Below, in pieces: positions 38,411 to 46,196 of a stretch of 64,000 nucleotides of DNA (positions are counted from its first letter, which is position 1; each line of letters begins with the position of its first letter). Both the position numbers and the translations under genes were made by a program. Source of the stretch: a virus; IMG/VR virus record IMGVR_UViG_3300042317_000235, positions 1 to 64,000 of that record; one strand, 5' to 3'. Below the pieces are notes generated by a model. That model saw nothing but the letters and a program-made list of their open reading frames with translations, was not told where the DNA came from and did no database searches.

Positions 38411-39829
38411 ATGACAACAGCTTATACCACGCTCTTAGGTTTAGCCCTTCCAGTTCAAGGTGAGCTTACTGGTACTTGGGGTACTGAAGTAAATAATAGT
38501 ATTACACAGCTTCTTGACGATGCGATTGCAGGAACAGCAACAGCTAGTGTAACTTCAGGTGATTGGACTTTAACAGATACGGGTTCTGGCGTACCTAATC
38601 AGGCTCGCTGTGCAATTCTCATTGCTACAGGAACACCGGGCGTATCACGTAATATTATCGCTCCAGCTAGAAGTAAAGGCTATTTTGTTGTTAACCAATC
38701 CGATGCAGCGGTAGTGCTTAAAGGTACGTCTACTACGGGTATTAGTGTTCCTACTAATAAAAGTGCATTGGTTGTTTGGAACGGTTCTGACTTCGTAACG
38801 GCTGTATCTCCATCCTCTAACGGGACAGTAACGACAGTATCAGTTGCTAGTGCTAACGGATTTACAGGCTCAGTATCAAACCCCACATCAACACCTGCTA
38901 TAACGCTGGCGACCAGTATTTCTGGTGTTCTTAAAGGGAATGGAACGGCTATTTCAGCGGCGACTTCTGGTACAGATTACAGCGCAGGGACTTCTGCATT
39001 AGCTACGGGTATTTTAAAAAGCACAACATCAACAGGCGCGTTGACTATTGCAGTAGCTGGTGACTTTCCAACACTTAATCAAAGTACGACAGGTAATGCG
39101 TTAACAGCGACAACAGCTACCAACTTAGCAGGGGGCGGAGCAGGGCAACTACCCTATCAAACAGCTTCAGGTACAACAGCAATGCTTGCTGCTGGTACAG
39201 CTACTTACGTGTTAACATCTAACGGTACTTCAGCACCTAGTTGGCAGCCACCATCCACTTCTGGCGGTACAGTCACTTCAGTTGCGGCTTTAACATTAGG
39301 TACTACTGGTACAGACGTTTCATCATCAGTATTAAACCCCTCAACAACCCCTGTTATTACGTTAAATATTCCAACAGCAAGCGCATCAACTAGAGGTGCA
39401 TTATCTTCTAGTGATTGGTCTACGTTTAACGGTAAATACTCAACAGGCGGTGCGCTTGGAACACCTTCTAGCGGTACGCTGTCATCTTGTACGGTTGATG
39501 GAACAAATGGTGTTGGGTATAAAAATATCCCTCAAACAGGCTCAGATAAAACAACTGCATATACTTTAGTTACTGGAGATGTGGGTAAATATGTGGGTGT
39601 TGGAACAAGCGGCTCTATTGTCGTGCCAACTTCTACGTTTGCAAATGGTGATGCCATCTCTGTCTATAACAACACAACAGGTAATATTACTATTACGACT
39701 AGCGCACCTACAGCCTATATTGCAGGGGCAAATACAGTTAAAACGTCTATTACTTTAGCTACTCGCGGTATTGCTACGATTCTATTTGTTAGTGCAACAG
39801 TTTGCGTTGTGTCGGGTAATGTGTCATGA
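38411..39829 (+). CDS. tail fibre protein
   Basis: 472 residues: TTAYTTLLGLALPVQGELTG, TWGTEVNNSITQLLDDAIAG, then Thr/Ser/Gly-rich repeats (STGNALTATTATNLAGGGAG) and a Ser/Thr-rich C-terminus. The LPVQGELTGTWGxxVN start marks a large family of podovirus tail fibres. It stops in an ATGA overlap with the next gene, the C-type-lectin-like protein. Confidence 0.78.
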   Translation: MTTAYTTLLGLALPVQGELTGTWGTEVNNSITQLLDDAIAGTATASVTSGDWTLTDTGSGVPNQARCAILIATGTPGVSRNIIAPARSKGYFVVNQSDAAVVLKGTSTTGISVPTNKSALVVWNGSDFVTAVSPSSNGTVTTVSVASANGFTGSVSNPTSTPAITLATSISGVLKGNGTAISAATSGTDYSAGTSALATGILKSTTSTGALTIAVAGDFPTLNQSTTGNALTATTATNLAGGGAGQLPYQTASGTTAMLAAGTATYVLTSNGTSAPSWQPPSTSGGTVTSVAALTLGTTGTDVSSSVLNPSTTPVITLNIPTASASTRGALSSSDWSTFNGKYSTGGALGTPSSGTLSSCTVDGTNGVGYKNIPQTGSDKTTAYTLVTGDVGKYVGVGTSGSIVVPTSTFANGDAISVYNNTTGNITITTSAPTAYIAGANTVKTSITLATRGIATILFVSATVCVVSGNVS

Positions 39830-40482
39830 CGGGTATTATGCAGGTTATGCTTGGTGGGAGTTTTGGTCCTCCACCTCCCCCGACAACAATAGGTCAATCT
39901 TACGGAGGCGGTTTTTATGCTGGGAAAATTGCGGTAGGTGGCGGAGGTGTTGCTACACATTACTTAATTGTTGCACCTAAAGCATCGGGCGAAAACTCAA
40001 GTATAACATGGGGCGTTTCTGGAACGACAACGGGAATAACGTCTGTCATTAATGGACCAACAAACTCTGCGTCATTAGCTGCGCTCGGCGCATCATATCA
40101 AGCAGCTACATTCTGTGAAGGCTTATCGATTGGTGGTTATAGCGATTGGTATTTACCCGCCAAAAACGAATTAGAAGTGCTGTATTATTTCTTAAAACCG
40201 ACTACTGACGCTAACAATACTTCATCGGGTTCAAACGCAAATGCCGTATCACCAGAGCCTATAAGCACAAATTACACTAGTGGCTCACCCGCTCAAACAA
40301 GCGCGGGTATTGGCTTTAGATCTGGGGAAACAAATGCGTTTGCCTCTGGCATCTATTGGTCTTCGACTGAGCTCGATGCTAGCGGCGCATGGATACAGTC
40401 CTTCTCCAATGGAGATCAGAACAGCTACGGCTTTAAGTTCAGTAGTGACTATGTCAGAGCTGTTCGGAGAATCGCTATATAA
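39826..40482 (+). CDS. C-type-lectin-like (DUF1566) tail protein, possible DGR target
   Basis: 218 residues. N-terminal part with polyproline and glycine (GSFGPPPPPTTIG, YGGGFYAGKIAVGGGGVATH); C-terminal 130 residues are a DUF1566/FGE-like lectin fold: GGYSDWYLPAKNELEVLYYF, IYWSSTELDASGAWIQSF, DYVRAVRRIAI. The final stretch matches the form AWxQxFxxGxQNxxxxKxxxxYVRAVRR of targets of diversity-generating retroelements, and its DNA (40370-40480) differs in base use from its surroundings. No reverse transcriptase or template repeat was seen in this window. Confidence 0.7.
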   Translation: MTGIMQVMLGGSFGPPPPPTTIGQSYGGGFYAGKIAVGGGGVATHYLIVAPKASGENSSITWGVSGTTTGITSVINGPTNSASLAALGASYQAATFCEGLSIGGYSDWYLPAKNELEVLYYFLKPTTDANNTSSGSNANAVSPEPISTNYTSGSPAQTSAGIGFRSGETNAFASGIYWSSTELDASGAWIQSFSNGDQNSYGFKFSSDYVRAVRRIAI

Positions 40483-40513
40483 ACAGCATTAAATAATAAA
40501 ATAGGAAGCCTTT

Positions 40514-40924
40514 ATGTATATTCAAATAACAAACATCGATGCAAACACTGGTATTCTTTGTACGGAAGAGCCGATGCGCACAGGACCAGCAACCCCAAAC
40601 GTAAAAGGTTTTCAGTTTATCTTTCAAAACGAATCTGATTTTCCTATTGCATCAAATCCTGACGGCTCACTCAGCACAGCGCCACTGCTTTACGGGACGT
40701 GCGATGATGATGCAGATACAAGCCTTGTTGGCGTTTTAAAAGTGTTGTCACAAGTAGAGTTTGATGCGGATAAACAGGCAGAGCATCAAGCTAGAAAGCC
40801 ATACCCTTCATGGGTTGGTGATATTGATACTATGTCATGGCAACCGCCTGTAACGTATCCACAAGACGGTAAGTATTATTATTGGGATGAATCAACAATT
40901 AACTGGGTGGAGATAACACAATGA
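40514..40924 (+). CDS. tail-associated protein
   Basis: 136 residues: MYIQITNIDANTGILCTEEP, then a middle of FQFIFQNESDFPIASNPDGS and a C-terminal ARKPYPSWVGD, PPVTYPQDGKYYYWDEST, NWVEI. This aromatic end resembles a carbohydrate-binding or trimerising tail tip and is found in proteins beside phage fibres. ATGA overlap to the holin gene. Confidence 0.6.
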   Translation: MYIQITNIDANTGILCTEEPMRTGPATPNVKGFQFIFQNESDFPIASNPDGSLSTAPLLYGTCDDDADTSLVGVLKVLSQVEFDADKQAEHQARKPYPSWVGDIDTMSWQPPVTYPQDGKYYYWDESTINWVEITQ

Positions 40925-41112
40925 ACAAAATCCTTAAAGCGTGGAACTACTTAATGGCTCGACTAAAAGAGCCTTCTACCTACGCGAGTGTGGCAGCACT
41001 CGCAACGATGGCGGGTGTGAATATTGATGCAACGCCTGTTGTGCATGACAGCTTAACTGCCGCTAGTGTCGTGTTTGGTATGATTGGGTTGTTTGCATCA
41101 GAAGGTAAATAA
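40921..41112 (+). CDS. holin
   Basis: 63 residues: a basic N-terminus (NKILKAWNYLMARLKEPSTY), then hydrophobic stretches (ASVAALATMAGVNIDATP, TAASVVFGMIGLFASEG). Two short membrane segments and a position directly before the M15 endolysin mark it as the holin that lets the endolysin reach the wall. ATGA overlap upstream, the endolysin start follows the stop by 1 bp. Confidence 0.75.
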   Translation: MNKILKAWNYLMARLKEPSTYASVAALATMAGVNIDATPVVHDSLTAASVVFGMIGLFASEGK

Positions 41113-41113
41113 T

Positions 41114-41467
41114 ATGAGCACCTATTTTAAACCGGAAGAATTTGAGTGTCACTGCGGGTGTGGTGAAAAAGACGTTAACCCTAAGCTAGTAGAGCTACTT
41201 AACCGCATCCGTGAGTCGTTTGGTAAACCAATTACCATTATGAGCGGTAGAAGATGTGAAGCACACAACACAAAAGTGGGCGGCGCAAAGCATAGCCAAC
41301 ACGTTCTTGGCAACGCAGCCGATATTAAAGTAAAAGACGTACCGCCAAAAGAAGTGCAAGAATACCTCATGAAGCATTATGACGATGACTGTAAAGGGTT
41401 AGGGCGCTATAAATCATTTACCCATATTGATGTTCGTGATGGTAAAATCGCACGTTGGAACGGATAA
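41114..41467 (+). CDS. endolysin, peptidase M15-type
   Basis: 117 residues: FECHCGCGEKDVNPKLVELL, then MSGRRCEAHNTKVGGAKHSQ and HVLGNAADIKVKDVPPKEVQ, and finally FTHIDVRDG. The SxHxxGxAxD pattern with a late THxD is the zinc site of Peptidase_M15_3 (D-Ala-D-Ala or L-Ala-D-Glu peptidase). It cleaves peptidoglycan crosslinks at lysis. Its cysteine-rich N-terminus (CHCGCG) is usual for this family. Confidence 0.93.
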   Translation: MSTYFKPEEFECHCGCGEKDVNPKLVELLNRIRESFGKPITIMSGRRCEAHNTKVGGAKHSQHVLGNAADIKVKDVPPKEVQEYLMKHYDDDCKGLGRYKSFTHIDVRDGKIARWNG

Positions 41468-41480
41468 ACAGGATTAAATT

Positions 41481-43586
41481 ATGCCATCAATCGGTCTTAA
41501 AAAACTTGTATTTAAGTCGGGAGTTAACCGAGAGAATACCCGCTATTACACAGAAGGCGGATGGTATGATTGCGACAAGGTTCGTTTTCGTCAAGGCTCT
41601 CCACAGAAAATAGGCGGTTGGAATAAGATATCATCCTCTACTTACTTAGGGGTATGCCGTTCGCTATGGGCATGGGAAACACTAGGACAAGTGACGCTTA
41701 TAGGAGTTGGAACTAATTCCAAATTTTATATCTCTCGTGGCGGTAGCTACTACGACATCACGCCTATACGTACAGCAAATACCTTATCTAACCCTTTTAC
41801 TGCCTCTACCGGCTCGGCGATTATTACCGTAACTCATGCAGGGCATGGTTGTGCTAACGGAGATTATGTTACCTATAACGGAGCAACAGGACTTGGCGGG
41901 ACTATTACAGCCTCTCTGCTTAACCGCGAGTATCAAATCACCTACGTGTCTGCTAACTCTTATACAATTAATGTAGGGTACGCGGCGAACAGTTCAGATA
42001 CTGGGCATGGTGGTACAGTCCGTGCTGTTTATCAGATGTCAGTAGGTCCAGCTTATCAAACGCCTACTAGTGGTTGGGGTGCAGGGGCTTGGGGTAGCGG
42101 TTCTTGGGGTAGCGGTCAGTCTTCGTCTGACTCACTTCGTTTATGGTCACAGAGTAACTACGGTCAAGATTTAGTCTTCGGTCCTCGCACGGGTGCGATG
42201 TATTACTACTATGCAGATAGAGGTCTTGTAAGCACTACCGCTACTATTACAATAGCATCGCCCGCTGTAATCACAGCTACTAACCTCTACGCTGAAGGCG
42301 CACCGATAGTCTTTGAAACGTCAGGCGCACTACCTACAGGACTTACTACAGGTACAACTTACTATGTACGCAATTATGTCGCTGGTATATTTAATGTATC
42401 TGCTACACCCTCTGGAGCTTTAATTAATACGTCAGGGTCACAGTCAGGCACACAGTATATTTCCAACCGTGCGGTCAATTTAGCTACTATTAATGGTGCA
42501 TTAGATGTTCCAACTATTCAGAATTACATCACAGTATCAGATACTTTCCGTTTTGTATTTGTTTTTGGCTGTAATGACTACGGTGTATCTACTCAAAACC
42601 CACTGTTAGTACGTTGGTCTGACCAAGAGAACGCCGCTGACTGGACACCATCTACTACTAACCAAGCAGGTTCATTAACACTAACTCGTGGCTCTCAGAT
42701 TATTACTGCGCTTCAAACACGTCAAGAAATTCTAGTTTGGACAGATTCTACGCTATACTCTATGCAGTACTTAGGCTACCCGCTGGTTTGGAATGCCCAG
42801 CTTATGGGTGACAATATCTCTATTGTAGGTCAGAATGCAGCTGCTCTGGCTTCGGGTGTTGTGTACTGGATGGGGCGAGATAAATTTTATAAATACGATG
42901 GTCGTGTGCAAACACAGAACTGTGACCTGCGAGAATATATATTCAATGATTTTAATGCGCAACAATCAGAACAAGTCTTTGCCAGCACTAATGAAGGGTT
43001 TAACGAAGTCTGGTGGTTCTACTGCTCTACTGATAGTACGGTGGTGGACAAATACGCAATCTATAATTACGCTGAAGATATATGGTATTACGGCACAATG
43101 GGTCGCACCGCTTGGCTTGACTCTGGGATTTTAGATTATCCTCTTGCAGCTACTTACTCAAATAACTTAGTTAACCATGAAAATGGTTTAGACGATAATG
43201 AGACTTCAGTATCTACTGCTATTCATGCTTATATTACAAGCTCTGAGTTTGACATTGATGACGGTCACAACTTTGTATTTATTCGCAGGATTTTACCGGA
43301 TTTAACTTTTAGAGGTTCTACTACAGAAAGTCCAGCAGCGACACTGACTATTTACCCTTTAATTAACGCAGGTAGTGGATATACAAATCCAGCTTCTGTT
43401 GGCGGTAGTGATAATGCAGTGATTACAAGAACAGCTGTTGTACCTATTGAAGCGTTTACTGGGCAAGTGTTTATTCGAGTACGTGGTAGACAGTTTGCAT
43501 TTAAGATGGAAAGTAATCAGTTAGGTAATACATGGCAGATGGGTGCCATGAGGCTCGATTTCAAACTGGATGGTCAGAAATCATGA
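41481..43586 (+). CDS. tail nozzle/tubular B-like protein
   Basis: 701 residues: LKKLVFKSGVNRENTRYYTE, GGWYDCDKVRFRQGSPQKIG, GWNKISSS, then beta-propeller-like repeats and YIISRALQ type segments. The GGWxDxDKVRFRxGxPQKIGGW motif belongs to the P22 gp10/T7 gp12-like stabilisation or nozzle proteins. It forms the lower tail through which the DNA leaves. It lies after lysis and before the internal virion genes. Confidence 0.8.
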   Translation: MPSIGLKKLVFKSGVNRENTRYYTEGGWYDCDKVRFRQGSPQKIGGWNKISSSTYLGVCRSLWAWETLGQVTLIGVGTNSKFYISRGGSYYDITPIRTANTLSNPFTASTGSAIITVTHAGHGCANGDYVTYNGATGLGGTITASLLNREYQITYVSANSYTINVGYAANSSDTGHGGTVRAVYQMSVGPAYQTPTSGWGAGAWGSGSWGSGQSSSDSLRLWSQSNYGQDLVFGPRTGAMYYYYADRGLVSTTATITIASPAVITATNLYAEGAPIVFETSGALPTGLTTGTTYYVRNYVAGIFNVSATPSGALINTSGSQSGTQYISNRAVNLATINGALDVPTIQNYITVSDTFRFVFVFGCNDYGVSTQNPLLVRWSDQENAADWTPSTTNQAGSLTLTRGSQIITALQTRQEILVWTDSTLYSMQYLGYPLVWNAQLMGDNISIVGQNAAALASGVVYWMGRDKFYKYDGRVQTQNCDLREYIFNDFNAQQSEQVFASTNEGFNEVWWFYCSTDSTVVDKYAIYNYAEDIWYYGTMGRTAWLDSGILDYPLAATYSNNLVNHENGLDDNETSVSTAIHAYITSSEFDIDDGHNFVFIRRILPDLTFRGSTTESPAATLTIYPLINAGSGYTNPASVGGSDNAVITRTAVVPIEAFTGQVFIRVRGRQFAFKMESNQLGNTWQMGAMRLDFKLDGQKS

Positions 43587-44212
43587 GTAATACAGTCCAA
43601 ACTCCTAAAGCACCAAGTTTACCTTTTGCTGAGGTGCAATATAGCCGTAACTACCTTGACCAATTAAACAACGTACTGCGTCTATACTTCAATCAACTCG
43701 ATAATACGTTCCAATCCCTGCTGAGTATTGCAGGGGGAGCTGCTTTTAAATTTCCTGTTGGTAGTTTTTATTTGACTACGCAGCAGACGATACCTGTTAT
43801 AAATACAGCTTACGCCATACCGTTTAACAATACAGCCGTATCAAACCAAGTTGCTATTGGAACATCGGCATCTCACATAGTAGTAAGCGTGGATGGGTAT
43901 TATAACTTTCAGTTCTCGGCGCAGTTGGCTAAGACGGCTGGTAGTACGATGGCTGCGTGGGTATGGCCTAGAGTAAATGGGGTAGATATTCCTGATTCTA
44001 ATACTAAGCTTCAGCTAACGGGGTCTAGTAGCTCTGAGATGGTAGCTGCATGGAATTTTGTGCTTCCAATGAACGCTGGAGATTATTTTGAGCTTTACTG
44101 GGCATCTGACCATGTGGGCGTTATAATAAAAGCAGAAGCAGCTAATTCATTCTCCCCTGCAATACCTCCTGTCATCCTTACCGCTACGTTTGTTTCAGCA
44201 CTATACTCATGA
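43583..44212 (+). CDS. C1q/TNF-like jelly-roll virion protein
   Basis: 209 residues from ATG 43583 (ATGA overlap). N-terminal coiled helix (YLDQLNNVLRLYFNQLDNTF), then a beta jelly-roll: YAIPFNNTAVSNQVAIG, VSVDGYYNFQFSAQLAKTAG, AAWVWPRVNGVDIPDSNTKL and YFELYWASDHVGVIIKAEAA. This trimeric fold is used in fibres and surface knobs. It may be a further receptor-binding component. Confidence 0.68.
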   Translation: MSNTVQTPKAPSLPFAEVQYSRNYLDQLNNVLRLYFNQLDNTFQSLLSIAGGAAFKFPVGSFYLTTQQTIPVINTAYAIPFNNTAVSNQVAIGTSASHIVVSVDGYYNFQFSAQLAKTAGSTMAAWVWPRVNGVDIPDSNTKLQLTGSSSSEMVAAWNFVLPMNAGDYFELYWASDHVGVIIKAEAANSFSPAIPPVILTATFVSALYS

Positions 44213-44239
44213 TATTATTAGCTAAACTTTGGAGGTATC

Positions 44240-44668
44240 GTGAGCGATTTAGCAACCCTTGGCAATATGCCAAAAATCTTAGAATTAGAAGCCCTTATGA
44301 AGGCTATGCCACAGGTAGAGTCTCCCGCACAGCATTATCATCTGAGCGGTGTTTATTGTCGGGCTCTTTTTATACCTAAAGGTTGTTTACTTACAGGTAA
44401 GATTCACAATCACGAAAGCATTGGTATTCTAGCTCAGGGTACACTTCGCATCACAAACGGTGAAACGTCTACAGTCGTTACCGCACCTTACATCACAGTC
44501 GATAAGCCAGGTATTAAACGCCTAGGCTACGCTGAAACAGATTGCACATTTATTACAGTTCATCGAACTGACCTTGATAGCGTTGAGGCTATCGAAGACG
44601 AACTCGTATCTGATACTTTTGAAGATTACGAGCTAAAAACACAACAGTTAATTGGGGAAGGTTTATGA
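44240..44668 (+). CDS. cupin-like virion protein
   Basis: 142 residues from GTG 44240 after GGAGG. It holds a beta-barrel of the cupin type: YCRALFIPKGCLLTGKIHNH, ESIGILAQGTLRITNGETST, VVTAPYITVDKPGIKR and ETDCTFITVHRTD. The H of KIHNHES and the late TVHRT could bind metal. Similar small cupins are common in the tail/internal virion region of podoviruses; role unknown. Confidence 0.7.
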   Translation: MSDLATLGNMPKILELEALMKAMPQVESPAQHYHLSGVYCRALFIPKGCLLTGKIHNHESIGILAQGTLRITNGETSTVVTAPYITVDKPGIKRLGYAETDCTFITVHRTDLDSVEAIEDELVSDTFEDYELKTQQLIGEGL

Positions 44669-46116
44669 GTTTTATTGCAAGTATGGTTGCCGCTTCAGCA
44701 GCTAGTGCTGGGCTTGTTACTGCTGGTGGTATTGGCGCTGCTGCTTTAGGTGCCGCTGCTACGGGTGCTGCTGGTGCTGGTATTGGTGCGGGTGTTTCTG
44801 CCCTTACTGGCGGAGATGTTGGTGAAGGCGCTTTGATGGGAGGCATCGGTGGGTTAGGTGCTGGAGCGGGCGCAGCTTTAAGTGGTGCAACTATGGGAGC
44901 AAGTGCTATAGGAGCACAAGGAGCGGCAGCAACACCCTTCGCGGCAGCGGCACCAGTAGCTTCAACAACCGCAGCAACGGCAGCTCCAACAGCTTCAGCA
45001 ACGGCAGCACCTGTAGTAGAGAATGCGGGATTACAATCTTCTGGTGTAGTTACTCAAGGTTTAGGTGCTAATACTGCTCCTATTACTGGAGAAGTAACAT
45101 CGGGTTCTTTAACTGCACCAGGTACAATAAATTCAGTAGTAGCTCCAGCAACAAACCCAGCGTTAACTTCAGCCGCAAATCCAGCACCAGTAGTACAAGG
45201 TCCAGTGCAAGCAAGTCAAGGCGCATTAGACCCTACTACCTTCGCTGCAAAAAATGTAGCAGCTAACGAGGCAAATGCATCGTGGGGTTCACAGCTTTTA
45301 AGTAAAGCAGGCATAGCGGATGCAGGGCAAACAGGAAATGCAATAGGTGGTAAAGCTCTTGAGAATGCAGTATATGGTGCAGGTATTAACGGTCTACTTG
45401 CTGGTGCTCAAGGTAAAGACGTTGGTAGAGGTATGTTAACGGGCGCTGTATCTGGTGGTGTAGGTGGCGCAGCTGCTGGTGGTTTAGGTCAGATGGGTGG
45501 TAGTATTGGTCAGTTTGCTGCAAATAACCCAGGCTTAACTTCCGCAGTAATTGGTGGTGCAACTAACATGGCTTTAGATAATGCACTAACCTCTAACCCT
45601 TCACCTCCAGAACAAAAAGGTATTCGTAGCCTCTATAAGTGGGACAACAATGCGTATCAACCTTATAGAACGATGGCTGCTGGGGGTGTAACTGATTTAG
45701 ATAACTACGACCAAGCACCACAGACGCAAAACCCCGGAACACTAGATATCCCTAACCGTAACGAAGTGGCAAACAACCAAGGTTATATGGGCGACTCTGT
45801 GCAACTGATGGCACATGGTGGTGTCTCTGATTTAGGAGGGTATTCTGATGGCGGACGACTGCTCAAAGGTCCTGGTACGGGGGTTAGTGATGATATACCC
45901 GCAACCATTGAAGGAAAACAGCCAGCAAGATTGGCGGCAAATGAATTTGTGGTGCCCGCAAGAATTGTATCTGAAATTGGTAACGGGTCTACTGATGCAG
46001 GTGCTAAAGCCCTATATGCTATGATGGATAGAGTGCAGAAAGATAGAAAAAAATCTATGGGTAAAGGTAAGTTTGCGGTTGATTCAAAAGCGTCTAGACA
46101 TTTGGATGCGTTATGA
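44665..46116 (+). CDS. internal virion protein with glycine-zipper N-terminus
   Basis: 483 residues. The first 90 residues are almost only A, G, S, V, T (SFIASMVAASAASAGLVTAG, GIGAAALGAAATGAAGAGIG): a glycine-zipper that may insert in the host membrane. A long A/T-rich middle follows, then LMAHGGVSDLGGYSDGGRLL and a C-terminal domain (DIPATIEGKQPARLAANEFV, VPARIVSEIGNGSTDAGAKA). This LAANEFVVPARIVSEIGNGS part is conserved in phage internal proteins. It probably leaves the virion with the DNA. Confidence 0.72.
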   Translation: MSFIASMVAASAASAGLVTAGGIGAAALGAAATGAAGAGIGAGVSALTGGDVGEGALMGGIGGLGAGAGAALSGATMGASAIGAQGAAATPFAAAAPVASTTAATAAPTASATAAPVVENAGLQSSGVVTQGLGANTAPITGEVTSGSLTAPGTINSVVAPATNPALTSAANPAPVVQGPVQASQGALDPTTFAAKNVAANEANASWGSQLLSKAGIADAGQTGNAIGGKALENAVYGAGINGLLAGAQGKDVGRGMLTGAVSGGVGGAAAGGLGQMGGSIGQFAANNPGLTSAVIGGATNMALDNALTSNPSPPEQKGIRSLYKWDNNAYQPYRTMAAGGVTDLDNYDQAPQTQNPGTLDIPNRNEVANNQGYMGDSVQLMAHGGVSDLGGYSDGGRLLKGPGTGVSDDIPATIEGKQPARLAANEFVVPARIVSEIGNGSTDAGAKALYAMMDRVQKDRKKSMGKGKFAVDSKASRHLDAL

Positions 46117-46187
46117 AACTATTAAACCTTCAAGTAATCCCAGCCACGGAAAATCTCCGCAAGGCTAACAAACACTTACCAGCATAG
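46113..46187 (+). CDS. tiny translationally coupled ORF
   Basis: 24 residues: MKLLNLQVIPATENLRKANK then HLPA. The ATG overlaps the previous stop (ATGA) and its own TAG overlaps the AGGAG of the next gene. It could be a real small protein or a coupling device. Confidence 0.35.
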   Translation: MKLLNLQVIPATENLRKANKHLPA

Positions 46188-46196
46188 GAGATAGAG

